DNA of 64,000 nucleotides from Siphonodentalium dalli (GCA_032622095.1 CP136068.1:2705314-2769313), one strand, 5' to 3'. Positions 44,311-56,177 are shown, numbered from the stretch's first letter. Translations and numbers: made by a program. Notes: generated by a model from the sequence alone, not told the origin.

Positions 44311-45415
44311 TTTTATTTTTTATAGAACAAAAAGTTGAGGGATGGGTTCTTAACTGGGCTATTAAATTACTGTTGCCTCGGCAACATGATACACACATAC
44401 AGGTATCTCATCTATATTCAACAGGATTTCCCTCCACTTAGTTTCTCACCACTTGATACCAGATGTTCCAGGATACTCTTATGTTAAATCGACTCTATTT
44501 CCATTGGAATTTTGTGTAGCACACATGCTAATATTCCCAGGTGTTCTCCAGCGAGCTATTCTTACAAACTTCTCTATTTTCTTACCCCTTGATGACTTGT
44601 TCATTCTGTGTAATGCTCCTGGCAACAAGAATATTTATATTACCCGTGTTAGAATTATTACAAAATATGTACAATGTATAGACGGGGCGCTCGATACAAT
44701 GAGAATATTTAATATTTATTTCGGCCAATTTGGCCGGTTACTTCATGTGACTTTTTCATCTGACGTGTGTGTCGGATAATTGATCTGGAGGATTTATGTA
44801 AATGTTAGCCCAAACTACATTTCCAAGTAACGATGGTTTTGTTGTTTATTTTGAGGAATAATACCGCGTCAGATGAATTCAGCCCAAATATGTTAACAGT
44901 TGTCGTGTCAAACATTCGGCAGTAGGTTAGCGTTATTTAGTATTTGTGGATGTCCTTTAACATGGGGAAAATAGACTACTGCGCTTGAACGAGCATGTGA
45001 ATTTGTCGTTTTTAATGTACAGCAACTTGATAATCAATAACAGAGGCATTCTCTGTCAAATATGGTCGCTCTATTTACGGTATTAATTGCGGAACTTTCT
45101 AAAGTAAACTACGCGTAAACGGATACATACGGTAAATTCTAGAATGTGCCGGAATCGGCCTAATCGCCCCAGGGCCAACTCGCCCAGTCGACGTGTGTCA
45201 ATTCGGTACCTACTATAACATGTACCCGAGTCCGATACGGAATAAAAGATGTATACGGGTGTTATATAGCGTTTGGTCCGTTGTTTCTCAATGAATATTA
45301 TTGAAATTTGGTGTATATGTCCGGGCTGGGACATGGAATACAACAACGTTTGAATTGTTTTTAAATTTACAAATTTGTTGATTTTATTCAATTTGTTTTC
45401 GTTCTGAAAACACAC
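44311..45415. other. Non-coding sequence, nothing firm
   Basis: 44640-44725 (ttacccgtgttagaattatt...) is related to the pair at 48130-48260. The 108-residue frame at 44453 shows no recognisable domain. Confidence 0.4.
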
Positions 45416-45740
45416 TATAAAGTGTATATAATATAATAACGAACACGAGACATACATAATTTATAAACTGTTAACAAAAGATATCAAATTCAATACATGA
45501 CAAAGATGACTCAGTGGAGTTTATAAAGTGAACATAAAAACATTGAGGTAAGCATCTTTTTAAGGAATGCAACTTTATTTAATGATAATAAACACATAAA
45601 TTAAAATAACAAACATAAGACATACATGATTTATAAACTGTTAACAAAAGATATCAAACTCAATACATGACAAAGATGACTCAGTGAAGTTTATAAAGTG
45701 AACATAAAAATATTAAGGTAAGAATCTTTTTAAGCATTAC
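45416..45740. repeat. About 180-bp tandem duplication
   Basis: agacatacataatttataaa ... gtttataaagtgaacataaa at 45447 and agacatacatgatttataaa... at 45628 are close copies. Confidence 0.88.
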
Positions 45741-47163
45741 TAAACCGTTTAGCACAGACCACAGTCCACTTCACTCATCCGATCATCACCAAACTTCATA
45801 TTTATCTTGATATTGATCTATCAGATGAGAGCTATCAAATATTTTTTTAATTTCATAGGAAAAAATGGTCGCCAGCGGCCATATTGCATTTACGTTATAT
45901 TATATCGCGTCATGTCGATATCTAGTATTACTTAGAAATTTCACCTTTCCAGATTCATAATTGCTCCATTGACTGTAACAGATGAAATTATTCCCCTCTT
46001 CGGATAGAGTGTCACTGAAACTTTATTTTGTCAGACTGTCTGTATAATCACTGATTATATATGGCAATAATCTGTAATAAGATGTAGCACTATTTTATTT
46101 TATATTTACATGCAGTGCTGTTTTTATACATCAATTCTAATCCCCCTAGATCATCATGTGATCGATCATACATCGCGCGAGGACCTGGTTGAATTAAGGG
46201 GGGTTTTATGGATCACTTCTGTCCTCAAGCTAGATTATACTTATGACATTTAATGGCATGTTTCTAACGTGGAGGGTTAGATATGCTTGAGAAACCACCA
46301 CTCTTTAATTCACACCAAGTTCTCAGCTGTCATGTTCGGATATTAGAACCCATAGCCATGATATATGGTTTATTTTGTGTATACTAGTAATATAGTTATT
46401 TTCAGTACCTTTATATACCAGTACTGTGTATAACAATGCATATAAATTAATCCATGTATACATGTATATTGATTCAACGGATTCAGTGGTTTTGTCCATC
46501 AGTCTATCAAATTTGCGGGGAAAACATGGCCACAAGCAGTACACCCTGCTAAATTTCGAATTTGAATCAATTGGCGCACCCTGCAGCCAGCTTTTATTGG
46601 AGAACTTTTTCTTATGTGGATATTTTGGGTCACCGCTAGATGTGAGCCATATTTTGTTCTCAAACTGTCCTTGTGAAGACATCACTGCCAGCGGTGATCT
46701 TCAATTTTACTATTTTTATGGCTAAATAATTTGGTTGATCCTACAGACGACACCCCTTGTCCGATCGTCATCAGATTCCACAATTATCTTCTGGATAACC
46801 AGGGTGAGAGTAATCTAATTTTCCCGAATTTCGTTAAAAAACATTACCACAGGCAGCAATTTGGTATCTTACTCTTTGATCCTCTTTTGCATGACTGAAT
46901 TGTTTAGCAACTGTACAGACATATCCCTCATCTGGTTTTTATATACATGTATATCTCTTCATGCGGATAGCCAGTATTACGTAGGTATACTCCAACTTTC
47001 TGCATTCCTGTCATCATTTGAAATATAAATATTTACCTGATACATGCACCCTTCAAAATTTGTTTCGTCGTATCTATTTTAATGACCCGTATGGTAATAT
47101 TGATACAGATATATTTGTCAAACATTTCTTTGTACAATATACAGGTATTTAGTTTGTAACTAA
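45741..47163. other. Non-coding, possibly two related decayed segments
   Basis: cactcatccgatcatcacca (45773) and ccttgtccgatcgtcatcag (46755) head stretches followed by atcttgatattgatct or atcttctggataacc, then an aaaaaa.att..c(c)ag block; the arrangement hints at an old element, not proven. Confidence 0.35.
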
Positions 47164-47683
47164 ATCTAGAAATATATAATAGTAGCTCGTGGACCCCACT
47201 TCGTCCGGGATGTTCCCCTCTGATTATCGGAGAAATACGCGATTTAACCTTGAATTGACTATTTTAAAGGTGAAGGTCATGTCGGGGTCACGATTTGACC
47301 CGTCCAAAACACTCCCCGGACAAAAGTCACGACAAAAGTACCCGTCGAAATCCGCCCGGCTTTATACCCGATTTGACCTTGAATTGACAATTTTGAATGT
47401 CAAGATCAGGTCATGGTCATGATTTGACCCACCCGAAACACTCCTGGGACAAAAGTAACAGTAGGTATCAAATTTCGTTGAAATACTTCCGTTTTACCAG
47501 ATTTGACCTTGAATTGATCTTTTTGAATGTCAAAGTCAGGTCGGGATCAAGATTTGACCCGTCCAAAATACTCCCTGGAAATAATTACCCCTAGGTATCA
47601 AATTTCTTCAAATCTGTCCGGCAGTTTTCCCGGCCATAGCTAACAGACAAACAGACAGACAAATGTCCAAAATATATATTAAA
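47164..47683 (+). mobile_element. Retroposon-like repeat with (ACAG)n tail
   Basis: Head agctcgtggaccccacttcg + tccgggatg; three internal units of about 125 bp (gatttgaccttgaattgac..., gatttgacccgtcc); tail agacaaacagacagacaaat + gtccaaaatatatatt. Confidence 0.55.
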
Positions 47684-47684
47684 C

Positions 47685-48070
47685 TAGCTGATGTACTCGA
47701 CTTCGTTCGGGCTAGTTAGGGATTTTTTTTGTGATCGCCTCCATCTGGACAGTACCCAGTATATACAGCGTCTGGCCAAACTATTGTTCAATTGGTCCAG
47801 AAACATGCCTATATCAGCACGTTCGAGAACATGGTCCCACGTGAAATTGGACCCGTCCATATTGCTCCCGGGATCGAAGTAGTCCTACACACAAATTTTT
47901 AGTCGGATCGGTCAAGGTCCAGAAACATGCCTATGAGCGAGGTCAAGTTGACACGTTAAATACCAAATTCGAGCAGTGTTAGAGTCTATAACACATACAC
48001 ACATGCATTCACGCATACACACATACATACATACATACAGACAGGTGTTTCAAAATGTATAATCGATAGC
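47685..48070 (+). mobile_element. Retroposon-like repeat, third copy of the type
   Basis: Head actagctgatgtactcgact + tcgttcgggct, tail catacatacatacagacagg + tgtttcaaaatgtata. It abuts the previous element by the shared aaaatatatattaaactag junction. Confidence 0.55.
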
Positions 48071-48124
48071 TACAACAATTCTATGGTAGATAGTTCACGG
48101 CCGACCTGATGCATGCATCTTAGT

Positions 48125-48260
48125 TTTCTTGTATTACCTGTGTTAGAATTATAACAAAATATGTACAGTGTATAGACAGGGGCGCTCGAGGCAATGAGAA
48201 TATTTATATTACCTGTGTTAGAATTATAACAAAATATGTACATTGTATAGTCATGGGGGC
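48125..48260. repeat. About 88-bp duplication
   Basis: attacctgtgttagaattat + aacaaaatatgtaca occurs at 48133 and 48209; related to 44638. Confidence 0.75.
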
Positions 48261-48369
48261 TCTGATAACCACCTTCGCGATTTAATTTTCTTGTACACTA
48301 CATGTATACTATTTGTACAATGTACAATTTGTGGACCAACATAACTATAAGTCATTTATATTTTTTATA

Positions 48370-48568
48370 CAGTAAGGCCCTAAATAAGCGACTCCTTAAC
48401 CACAGCAGAATTATGGGTAATTTTTCAGGATTTAGTCGGAAATATGGCTTGTTGCCATTCAGTGAGAGCTTTCCGATGAATGGCAACAAGCCATATTTCC
48501 GACTAAATCCTGAAAAGTTACCCATAATTCTGCTTTGGTTAAGGAGTCGATTATTTAGGACATTACTG
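48370..48568. mobile_element. Family A MITE, near full length
   Basis: cagtaaggccctaaataagc ... aggacattactg, TA both sides; 14 bp missing at the left of the centre. Confidence 0.9.
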
Positions 48569-48974
48569 TAATTCATGAGAAAACAAATCATATGAAAAAG
48601 ATAAAGAGTTCACAACAGATATATGATGTAGCACTCATTCGTGGGAGATCTGTATTGATGTTAGAGAATTATACCCGTCAGTTCTCATGATTAATGCCCT
48701 CTCCTGACGTGAAGCCGTCATGCTTGCCACAACTTTCGGCTTCCGTTAACAAAACATGGATACATGGATGGTTTTTACATGCGTAGTGATCTCCCTTGTC
48801 AGCATGAATCTGGGCAGTACACAGAAGGTGTATTAAGATAATGGCTTTCTTCTCTGGCACGCTGTCAGATAGTCATTCATCAGTTCTGCTTCCTTGACCT
48901 CTACCATGGAATGGGTGCATGAGGTTACCTGCTATCAGTCTTGATGGAAGCCACTAAAGGAATTTAGCTACTGT
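48569..48974. other. Non-coding sequence, nothing recognised
   Basis: No repeat or coding signal noticed. Confidence 0.3.
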
Positions 48975-49235
48975 AAAAGCATGAGTGCCAGGTCGAATTT
49001 TGTATCAACCCATATACCCTGTGCCAATGCATTCTCTTATGTATGCGAGTCGACCATAGATCGCCTCGCATATATAAGAGAATGCATTGGCCTAACAATT
49101 TTTCATCATTTGTTATTATTTTTTACAATTTTTTACAATTTTAATAATTTATTCTTATACAAATGTATTCTTTAACAGACTTATTTTGTAGGTTTAGGGC
49201 CGGTGAGATCGGCCCCCTGGCACTCAAAGGGTTAA
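48975..49235 (+). mobile_element. C'3: TTAA MITE with CAGTGCC-type termini, second hairpin lost
   Basis: Left gcatgagtgccaggtcga (decayed terminus), first hairpin intact (49023-49093), A/T spacer, right end CCCTGGCACTCAAAGGGTTAA. Confidence 0.72.
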
Positions 49236-49371
49236 GCATTAACTGAGGGCAACATGGGAACGACTTTCAAAAAGGACACTTTTTTCATGCATAAATAAAT
49301 TAAAAATGGCAAAACTATGACACTCATATTAATTCCACAACAATGGCTTGCAATGGGACGAGATAAAAATA

Positions 49372-49557
49372 CAGTAATGCTCTAAATAATCAACTCCTTA
49401 ACCACAGCGGAATTATGGATAATTTTTCAGGATTTTGTTGGAAATATGGTAACAAGCCTGTTGGAAATATGGTAACAAGCCATATTTCCAACTAAATCCT
49501 GAAAAATTACCCATAATTCCGCTGTGGTTAAGGAGTCAATTATTTAGAGCATTACTG
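49372..49557. mobile_element. Family A MITE, compact centre
   Basis: cagtaatgctctaaataatc ... gagcattactg with TA flanks; the centre is a 25-bp direct duplication (ttggaaatatggtaacaagc). Confidence 0.9.
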
Positions 49558-49561
49558 TACA

Positions 49562-50205
49562 CATGCATTCACCCTCTGGGGACCTCATTCTACAAATGAC
49601 AGGCATCTTATACTCAGGCCTGCTTGGAGCCCATGCATTCACCCTCTGGGGACCTCATTCTACAAATGACAGGCATCTTATACTCAGGCCTGCTTGGAGC
49701 CCATGCATTCACCCCCTGGGGACCTCATTCTACAAACGACAGGCATCTTATACTCAGGCGGGCTTGGAGCCCATGCATTCACCCTCTGGGGACCTCATTC
49801 TACAAACGACAGGCATCTTATACTCAGGCGGGCTTGGAGCCCATGCATTCACCCTCTGGGGACCTCATTCTACAAACGACAGGCATCTTATACTCAGGCC
49901 TGCTTGGAGCCCATGCATTCACCCTCTGGGGACCTCATTCTACAAATGACAGGCATCTTATACTCAGGCCTGCTTGGAGCCCATGCATTCACCCTCTGGG
50001 GACCTCATTCTACAAATGACAGGCATCTTATACTCAGGCCTGCTTGGAGCCCATGCATTCACCCTCTGGGGACCTCATTCTACAAATGACAGGCATCTTA
50101 TACTCAGGCCTGCTTGGAGCCCATGCATTCACCCTCTGGGGACCTCATTCTACAAATGACAGGCATCTTATACTCAGGCCGGCTTGGAGCCCATGCATTC
50201 ACCTG
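49562..50205. repeat. 70-bp satellite derived from a family D end, 9.1 copies
   Basis: Unit ttcaccctctggggacctca + ttctacaaatgacaggcatcttatactcaggcctgcttggagcccatgca. The first 40 bp match the inner-to-outer right terminus of family D (ttcaccctctggggacctca, ttctgcaaatgacag). Stop-free frames in it follow from unit sequence, not coding. Confidence 0.92.
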
Positions 50206-50611
50206 TGGTAATTTGTTATAGATATAAGATTTGATACAGCTCTCTGTGCTGCATGGATGACGCCAGAATAACGGTATGCACTGGACGGAGATGAAATAAA
50301 AACATAAAAGACTTCAAAGGAATTCTGCATCAGGAAGCTTTATATATTTCACAAAACAGAGGCAGTGTATCTACCTATCCCATCCGCTGTATAAAAATAT
50401 GGTTTGAAGTCGAGATATCTCAAGGCTTTAGTTCTGCAAGGTGTATTATGTATATAACTCTCTCGGACCAATCCCTTCTCCTATATCAAAAACAGTTTGA
50501 AGCACAGCTTTCTTGTATTTTCATGTAAGGTAGTTCATTTTTATCACATAACTGGATACATTAACCAAGTTCTAAACATTCTTCAGGTTGTGACCCGCCA
50601 TATCAAATCCA
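50206..50611. other. Non-coding sequence, nothing recognised
   Basis: No repeat or coding signal noticed. Confidence 0.3.
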
Positions 50612-50905
50612 GTCGGTCGCCTCGCATGTATAACAGAATGCATTGGCCTAACAATTTTTTTTCATTTTTTTTAAATAAATGTTTCTGACAATTTTTAGGA
50701 CATAAAATAAAAAACATCCATTACCCTGCAGGGAGCCCCACACATATATAGAAGCAGATAGAAGAGTGTCGTCTGCTCATGTTTGTCTGGGGCTCTGTAT
50801 GGGTGAAATTATAAAATTGTTAAAGAATACAAGAACAAATTATTAAAATTGTAAAAAATTGTTAGACCAATGCATTCTCTTATATATGCGAGGCGACCTA
50901 TGGTT
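50612..50905 (+). mobile_element. C11: family C core fragment with a family E insertion
   Basis: 3' strand of hairpin 1 (ggtcgcctcgcatgtataac), T-rich spacer, family E block (50712-50803: cagggagccccacac ... gagtgtcgtctgctcatg), A-rich spacer, 5' strand of hairpin 2. Both hairpins are cut at their apices. Confidence 0.7.
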
Positions 50906-51167
50906 AAACTGGTGATGTGAAATAATTCATTTGATGTAGAGACTTTTGTAAAATACTCGAGCACACTGTGCTCTCGTGCTTGTACTAGTACAACGTCCCT
51001 GTCTGAATTAGCCAATGTAGGTCAGTCGAGTTCTCTATATATTACATACCCAGCCAATGTAGGTCAGTCGAGTATGTAGCCATAATTTTCTGTTTATTTG
51101 CTGAATCTTATGCGACTATAAAACATTTCAAGTTTTATTTACATGTAACTTTCCCGTTGTATTCTTA

Positions 51168-51364
51168 CAGTAATGCCCTAAATAATTGACTCCTTACCCA
51201 CAGCAGAATTATGGGTAACTTTTCAGGATTTAGTTGGAAATATGGCTTGTTGCCATTCATCGGAAAGCTCTCACTGAGCCAACAAGCCATATTTCCAACT
51301 AAATCCTGAAAAGTTACCCATAATTCGCCTGTGGGTAAGGAGTTGATTATTTAGGGCATTACTG
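51168..51364. mobile_element. Family A MITE, near full length
   Basis: cagtaatgccctaaataatt ... gggcattactg, TA both sides; one arm lacks tttccgatgaatgg near the centre. Confidence 0.9.
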
Positions 51365-51681
51365 TAGTTCAAGCATATGTGGTCATTTTCGGCACTTTGC
51401 TCTGGAGCGATCCTGGGTTCTCCCTAGAGATGTATGAATGTACACCAAAGGTGACCTAATAAGTTTTTCAGAAGTTTTTTATGTAAAAATAATTGCAAAA
51501 CAACGAATGTCCATTGGAAAGCTCAGAATAATATCATTTGTGTTTGTGGCTCGTAATAAATATAAAGCCGCACTCGTATTTGTTTTGGTTAGTTACACTT
51601 CTGGTTCTCGAGGTATCCTTCTGCCAGCCACTCCCATGGGATAAGAACTAACCCATAACACAGAGCATCTATATATATCAT

Positions 51682-52826
51682 CAGGGCTGGCGATCTAGAA
51701 AATCCAGGAGGGCTATTAATAGCCCTCCTAGATATGCCTAGGAGGGCTATAGCCCTCCTCAACTTTTAAAGTTATGATTTATTTTATCTGAGTTACTAAT
51801 GCCGTTAGTTTGTCTATTTTTGATGTTGTATAACTCCATCTAAATTAATTTTTTTTATGTGGAAACAAAGTGTCCACAGAGTTGTGAATGTCAAAATCCC
51901 CCACAGTAATTATGGTATGGTGAATATTTAACTATGTTTTATATGTTATGATAATTTATATGAACAAGAAACAAAATGTAAGAGTGTTTGTACTCAACAA
52001 TTTGTCAGTCGGTGTCCAACCCATGCAACGGAATTGGGTGAGTTTGTCCACGTTAAAAGCATTCTCCATGAAAGTGTAATTTTACATAAAATACACAATC
52101 AAGAACAATATTAAATCCAGTATATTTGCACTTGAATATTGACTGCTTTTTCTCTCAATGTAATCCATATTCCATTGCCGATTGCAGACTGCTGCTTGCA
52201 GCAGTCAAGTCGCTATCTATAGATTTACTGGGTGTTTGCAATTGGGGACATAGAAAATAGTTTCTGAACTTTAATAATTGAATAACAGTGTAAACTAGAA
52301 TATGTGGATATATTTAGCTAATTATATTAAAATATTGTCAATCGAAGCGATAAAAGACGGCTGCAAGCTAAATACAATTTTCACTGATAGGAACCGGAAA
52401 CGGAACGAAAGGTTGAACTTAATTGGGACAGTGACATTTGGTTCTCACTATCCACAAACATGTGTTCATTTTATCCAGTGAAATATATTGTAAGCTCAAT
52501 CTTATGAAGAGAAATAATTTATTTTGGTCATAAAATGTGTGAGAATCGATCAAAAGATCAGATTTACGAAACAGTTCGTTCCGGAATTTACTGATTCCGC
52601 TATAATTCCCATTTGACATTACCGTCAGGTCACGCATGCGCACAGTCCCCACACTGTACAATATAATTACGATTTCGATGCAGTATTTTACTCATTAAAC
52701 ACAATAAAATAACTAAATAATAAATGTCCTATCGTAGACGAGGCGGGCTATAAAAAGCCCGCCTTGGAAAATTCTAGGCGGGCTGTAGGCGGGCAGCCCG
52801 CCAGCCCGCCTTGAAATTTCCAGGCC
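51682..52826. mobile_element. hAT-like non-autonomous element, about 1.14 kb
   Basis: Left CAGGGCTGGCGATCTAGAAA, right GAAATTTCCAGGCCTG. Subterminal hairpins: AGGAGGGCTATTAATAGCCC + TCCT on the left, GGCGGGCTATAAAAAGCCCG + CC on the right. Flanks are AT-rich (tatatcat / tatcatat), so the 8-bp duplication is not certain. No transposase frame; the interior is plain AT-rich sequence. Confidence 0.65.
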
Positions 52827-52985
52827 TGTATCATATTATACATGATCATATGTATCAACAAGCAACAACCCAGGTTCCCAGAATACTTTACAGATAAGAC
52901 ATCACTATAAGAAGACAGCATCTAATCATTAAAAATAGGTCACATCAAATTTGTGAACAAGGAACTGAACAGAAACCATTAATTG

Positions 52986-53386
52986 TTAACCCTTTACCCA
53001 ACAAACCGGCCAAAACCGGCCAAATAAAGCTTCAACAGCCTAAAATATCTTCGGTCTGTCTCAATAGAACCATAGAAATATGGATATCATTGGAACCGGC
53101 TCCTTGACCACATTGTGATAGTTACAGTTATGCCCTGTGCCAATGCATTCTCTTATATATGCGAGTCGACCATAGGTCGCCTCGCATATATAAGAGAATG
53201 CATTGGCCTAAAAAAAATCTTTTTTTTAACACTTTTTACCATTTTTTCTTACATTCTTTAACAATTTGATAATTTTTAATGTGTTAAGCCAATGCATTCT
53301 CTTATATATGCGAGGCAACCTATGGTCGACTCGCATATATAAGAGAATGCATTGGCACAGGGCCGTTCTGTTGGGTAAAGGGTTAA
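52986..53386 (-). mobile_element. B10: complete piggyBac-like MITE
   Basis: Nearly identical to B5 over its length, including the GGCCGTTCTGTTGGGTAAAG end; TTAA both sides. Confidence 0.92.
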
Positions 53387-53475
53387 AGTAGGTCTTATTC
53401 TACGAATCTACAATATGTGCCAAATGTAAATTATGTAAGTTAATTATGTCTTGGACAAAGGAAAGCTTTGTGTAT

Positions 53476-53520
53476 ACAGTAATTCCCTATTTTTGTGTAT
53501 ACAGTAATGCACTATTTTTT
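53476..53520. mobile_element. Possible family A end remnants
   Basis: tatacagtaattccctattt and tatacagtaatgcactattt follow one another; only about 15 bp each resemble the family A end. Confidence 0.35.
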
Positions 53521-53717
53521 TTTTTTTTAAAAGCACTGCCAATTAGTGTCATGGTTTGTTTTCCAAGTGAGTTCTACATCCGTTTAATTTTTTATGGAGG
53601 ATTCTTTCACAAGATTTCATGAAAAGTTATGGATAGCATCTTGATGGTTTGTTGTAGGTTGCTTCTGTCCTTTGTAATAGCTGATGAGTACTCTAATACT
53701 TTCTGAACAGATGGTAT

Positions 53718-53742
53718 CAGGGGCGCCGGAAGCATCCAAGGG

Positions 53743-53781
<39 letters not shown>

Positions 53782-54163
53782 AGCCTGCAAAAAAAGGCAT
53801 TTTCTCTGCGGGGGGGGGGGGGGGGGGGGGGTGGGGGGGGGGGGCAGAGCCTGCAAAAAAGGGGCATTTTCTCTGCAAACTCGGTGAAAATAACCATAAA
53901 TTCATTGTGGCAAAAATCCCTATTTTAATTGTATTTGTCGTGTTTTTATGGCCGTTTGTGAAAAAATTAATATTTCTTGTGAAATTGGTGGTATTTGGAC
54001 CAAAAAAAGTCACATTTTGCTATAAAAACACGAGATTAAACACACACAAAAAGCATTTTTTCTGTCTCCAGAAAAAGGGCAAGTACCTGCCCCCCGCTCG
54101 CCCCCCTTGGTCAAGGGCAGGGGGGTCAGCTGCCCCCTCTGCCCCCCTCTTCCGGCGCGCCTG
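53718..54163. mobile_element. hAT-like MITE with perfect 8-bp duplication and poly-G tracts
   Basis: CAGGGGCGCCGGAAG ... CTTCCGGCGCGCCTG, flanked by GATGGTAT at 53710-53717 and 54164-54171. Contains uninterrupted G-runs of about 35 (53744-53778) and 22+12 (53810-53844), each followed by gcagagcctgcaaaaaa and attttctctgc. The interior AT-rich part has no coding. Confidence 0.9.
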
Positions 54164-54175
54164 GATGGTATCGTA

Positions 54176-54389
54176 CAGTAATGCCCTAAATAATCGACTC
54201 CTTAACGGCAGCAGAATTATGTGTAATTTTTTCAGGATTTAGTTGGAAATATGGCTTGTTGCCATTTATCGGAAAGCTCTCACTGAGAACTTTCCGATGA
54301 ATGGCAACAAGCCATATTTCCAACTAAATCCTGAAAAATTACCCATAATTCTGCTGTGGTTAATGAGTCGATTAATTAGAGCATTACTG
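54176..54389. mobile_element. Family A MITE, full length, TA duplication
   Basis: cagtaatgccctaaataatc ... gagcattactg, about 214 bp; begins four bases after the hAT duplication and ends seven bases before D7. Confidence 0.92.
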
Positions 54390-54396
54390 TAGGTAT

Positions 54397-54865
54397 CAAG
54401 CCTGAGTTTAGTGTGCCTGTTATTTGCAGAATGAGGTCCCCAGAGGGTGAATTTAGTAACGCTATCCTGCACAGTGGGCTAACATCACCGAATTCACCCT
54501 CTGGGGACCTCATTATGCATGGCCTCATCTGCTTTGGGAGACATAGACTTCAGATTGAAGTCCCCAAATGGTGAATATTGTGATATACACCCATTGGGAA
54601 CCTCGATTAAGCAATATGCCATCTGCCAATTTGGGTATAAAGAGAAACTAAACTAAAAAAGAAATAGAATCTATGTGAAGAAGTTTCTATAGAAATTTGA
54701 TAATAAAGAAACTTTCGAGAGAAGATGAGCTTTAAGCAGAATGAGGTCCCCAGAGGGTGAATTTAGTTATGCTAGCCCGCTATGCGGGATGTCGTCACTA
54801 AATTCACCCTCTGGGGGACCTTATTCTGCAAATGACAGCACACAGGCACACTAAACTCAGACTTG
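54397..54865 (+). mobile_element. D7: hAT-like MITE, terminal subfamily variant
   Basis: Termini CAAGCCTGAGTTTAGTGTGC and GCACACTAAACTCAGACTTG: both ends carry the same substitutions relative to D3 to D6. Both hairpins are present. Flanks GTAGGTAT / ATAGGTAG share only six bases. Confidence 0.85.
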
Positions 54866-55064
54866 ATAGGTAGTGACATGGAGGTTTCCATCAAAAGTTA
54901 GTGATAAATTCTTGATGCTTCCTTGTGGGGTGCAACTGTCCTTTATAATAAGCTGATTAGTGCTGCAGTACTTTAGTGAACAGCTGGGATCGTATGTACA
55001 TCAAGGGACATAACTCCAACAGACATCTCATCTCATGGAATGTTCAACCCTCGGATTCCTGAAT
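54866..55064. other. Non-coding sequence, nothing recognised
   Basis: No repeat or coding signal noticed. Confidence 0.3.
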
Positions 55065-55183
55065 ATTGTTAGGCCAATGAATTATCTTAGATTTGCGAGA
55101 CGACTCGCATATTTAAGTGAATGTATTGGCACAGGTTTTTTTTTGCAAAATTTTAGAAAGCTCCAGTCATAGAAGGATTAATA
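55065..55183 (+). mobile_element. C12: right half of a family C MITE
   Basis: gttaggccaatgaattatct (eroded hairpin 2) to gctccagtcatagaaggatt + aa. Confidence 0.7.
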
Positions 55184-55404
55184 AGGGAGGTAACTCAGAT
55201 CATAGAAGGTTTAATCTTTGCTTACTTTCTCAGACTACCATAATATTAAGTTAATCAGACATAGTCTGTTCCTCTGTGATGTTATGTTTGAACACATCTA
55301 TTCAGTTGGTTTGTTGTCGAATTGAATCAGCAGCCAATATATAAGTCTGGAAGATTACGTAATGAGTCTGTTACAGTAAGTCTTTCATCATGTGCCTTGT
55401 TCTC

Positions 55405-55645
55405 ATCTCAGAACATTAATGTGATTCCTGTGTGCTGATTACTTTCAGCAAAATACACAGGAATCGTTTCATTGTTGAACTGCTCCGTTAACCCTCTCCC
55501 GTCATATACCATTAATGTGATCTCTGTGTGCTGATTACTTACAACAAAATACACAGGAATCGTTTCATTGTTGTACTCTGTTAACCCTCTCCCGTCATAT
55601 ACCATTAATGTGATCTCTGTGCGTTGATTACTTTCAGCAAAATAC
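55405..55645. repeat. About 105-bp tandem repeat, 2.3 copies
   Basis: cattaatgtgattcctgtgt ... gttaaccctctcccgtcata; the third unit breaks at aaaatacac where a family A right arm begins. Confidence 0.85.
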
Positions 55646-55753
55646 ACTGAGAACTTTCCGATGAATGGCAACAAGCCATATTTCCGACTAAATCCTGAAA
55701 AGTTACCCATAATTCTGCTGTGGTTAAGGAGTGGATTACTTAAGGCATTACTG
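55646..55753. mobile_element. Family A right arm only
   Basis: tgagaactttccgatgaatg to aaggcattactg + TA; starts exactly at the palindrome centre. Confidence 0.85.
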
Positions 55754-56170
55754 TATCTGACCTAATTCTGCAATTGTGAGACACACTATTGCCAGGCATG
55801 CACTAATATAGCTGACAAGGCAGTGATATGGCCCAGGGGCTGAAACGTCAATAAATCCCAAACCAAACTCTAAAGATGTCAAGATTCTCCAAAGAGAAGT
55901 GACTTCTTTCTAATCCATTCCTGCTGAGCTGATGCCTTCAGCAGATTAGCCTCCATATCACAACTTATCATCCTATATTGACCTAAATTCTTGTGGCTCC
56001 CATTTAGAAAAATCAATACCATGTCATTACCCTGTTCGGTAATATCCCCTAAAAACCCTCGATCTCAGGATAAGGGCCGTCTTCTCATATCAGTCATCGT
56101 AAAATAACATGGTTTGGTGTGTTTTTGTTGTGGATGCAGACGATTCTACTGGTGTTTCCTTTCATCCGTC
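55754..56170. other. Non-coding sequence, nothing recognised
   Basis: A faint family D end (tgacctaattctgcaattgtg + agacacactattgccaggc) at 55759-55798; otherwise plain. Confidence 0.4.
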
Positions 56171-56177
56171 CTGTAAT

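Noticed and set aside
44453-44779. 108-codon frame as a gene
   Set aside because: No recognisable domain; part of it (44638-44725) is a dispersed repeat also found at 48.1-48.3 kb.
46323-46725. Overlapping 120- and 99-codon frames on opposite strands
   Set aside because: Both lack domain signatures and splice context; opposite-strand openness and AT-rich composition suggest chance.
49563-50159. 131-codon overlapping frames
   Set aside because: They come from the 70-bp satellite derived from a family D end.
53607-54013. Proline/glycine-rich frames
   Set aside because: Translations of poly-G/poly-C tracts within the hAT-like MITE.
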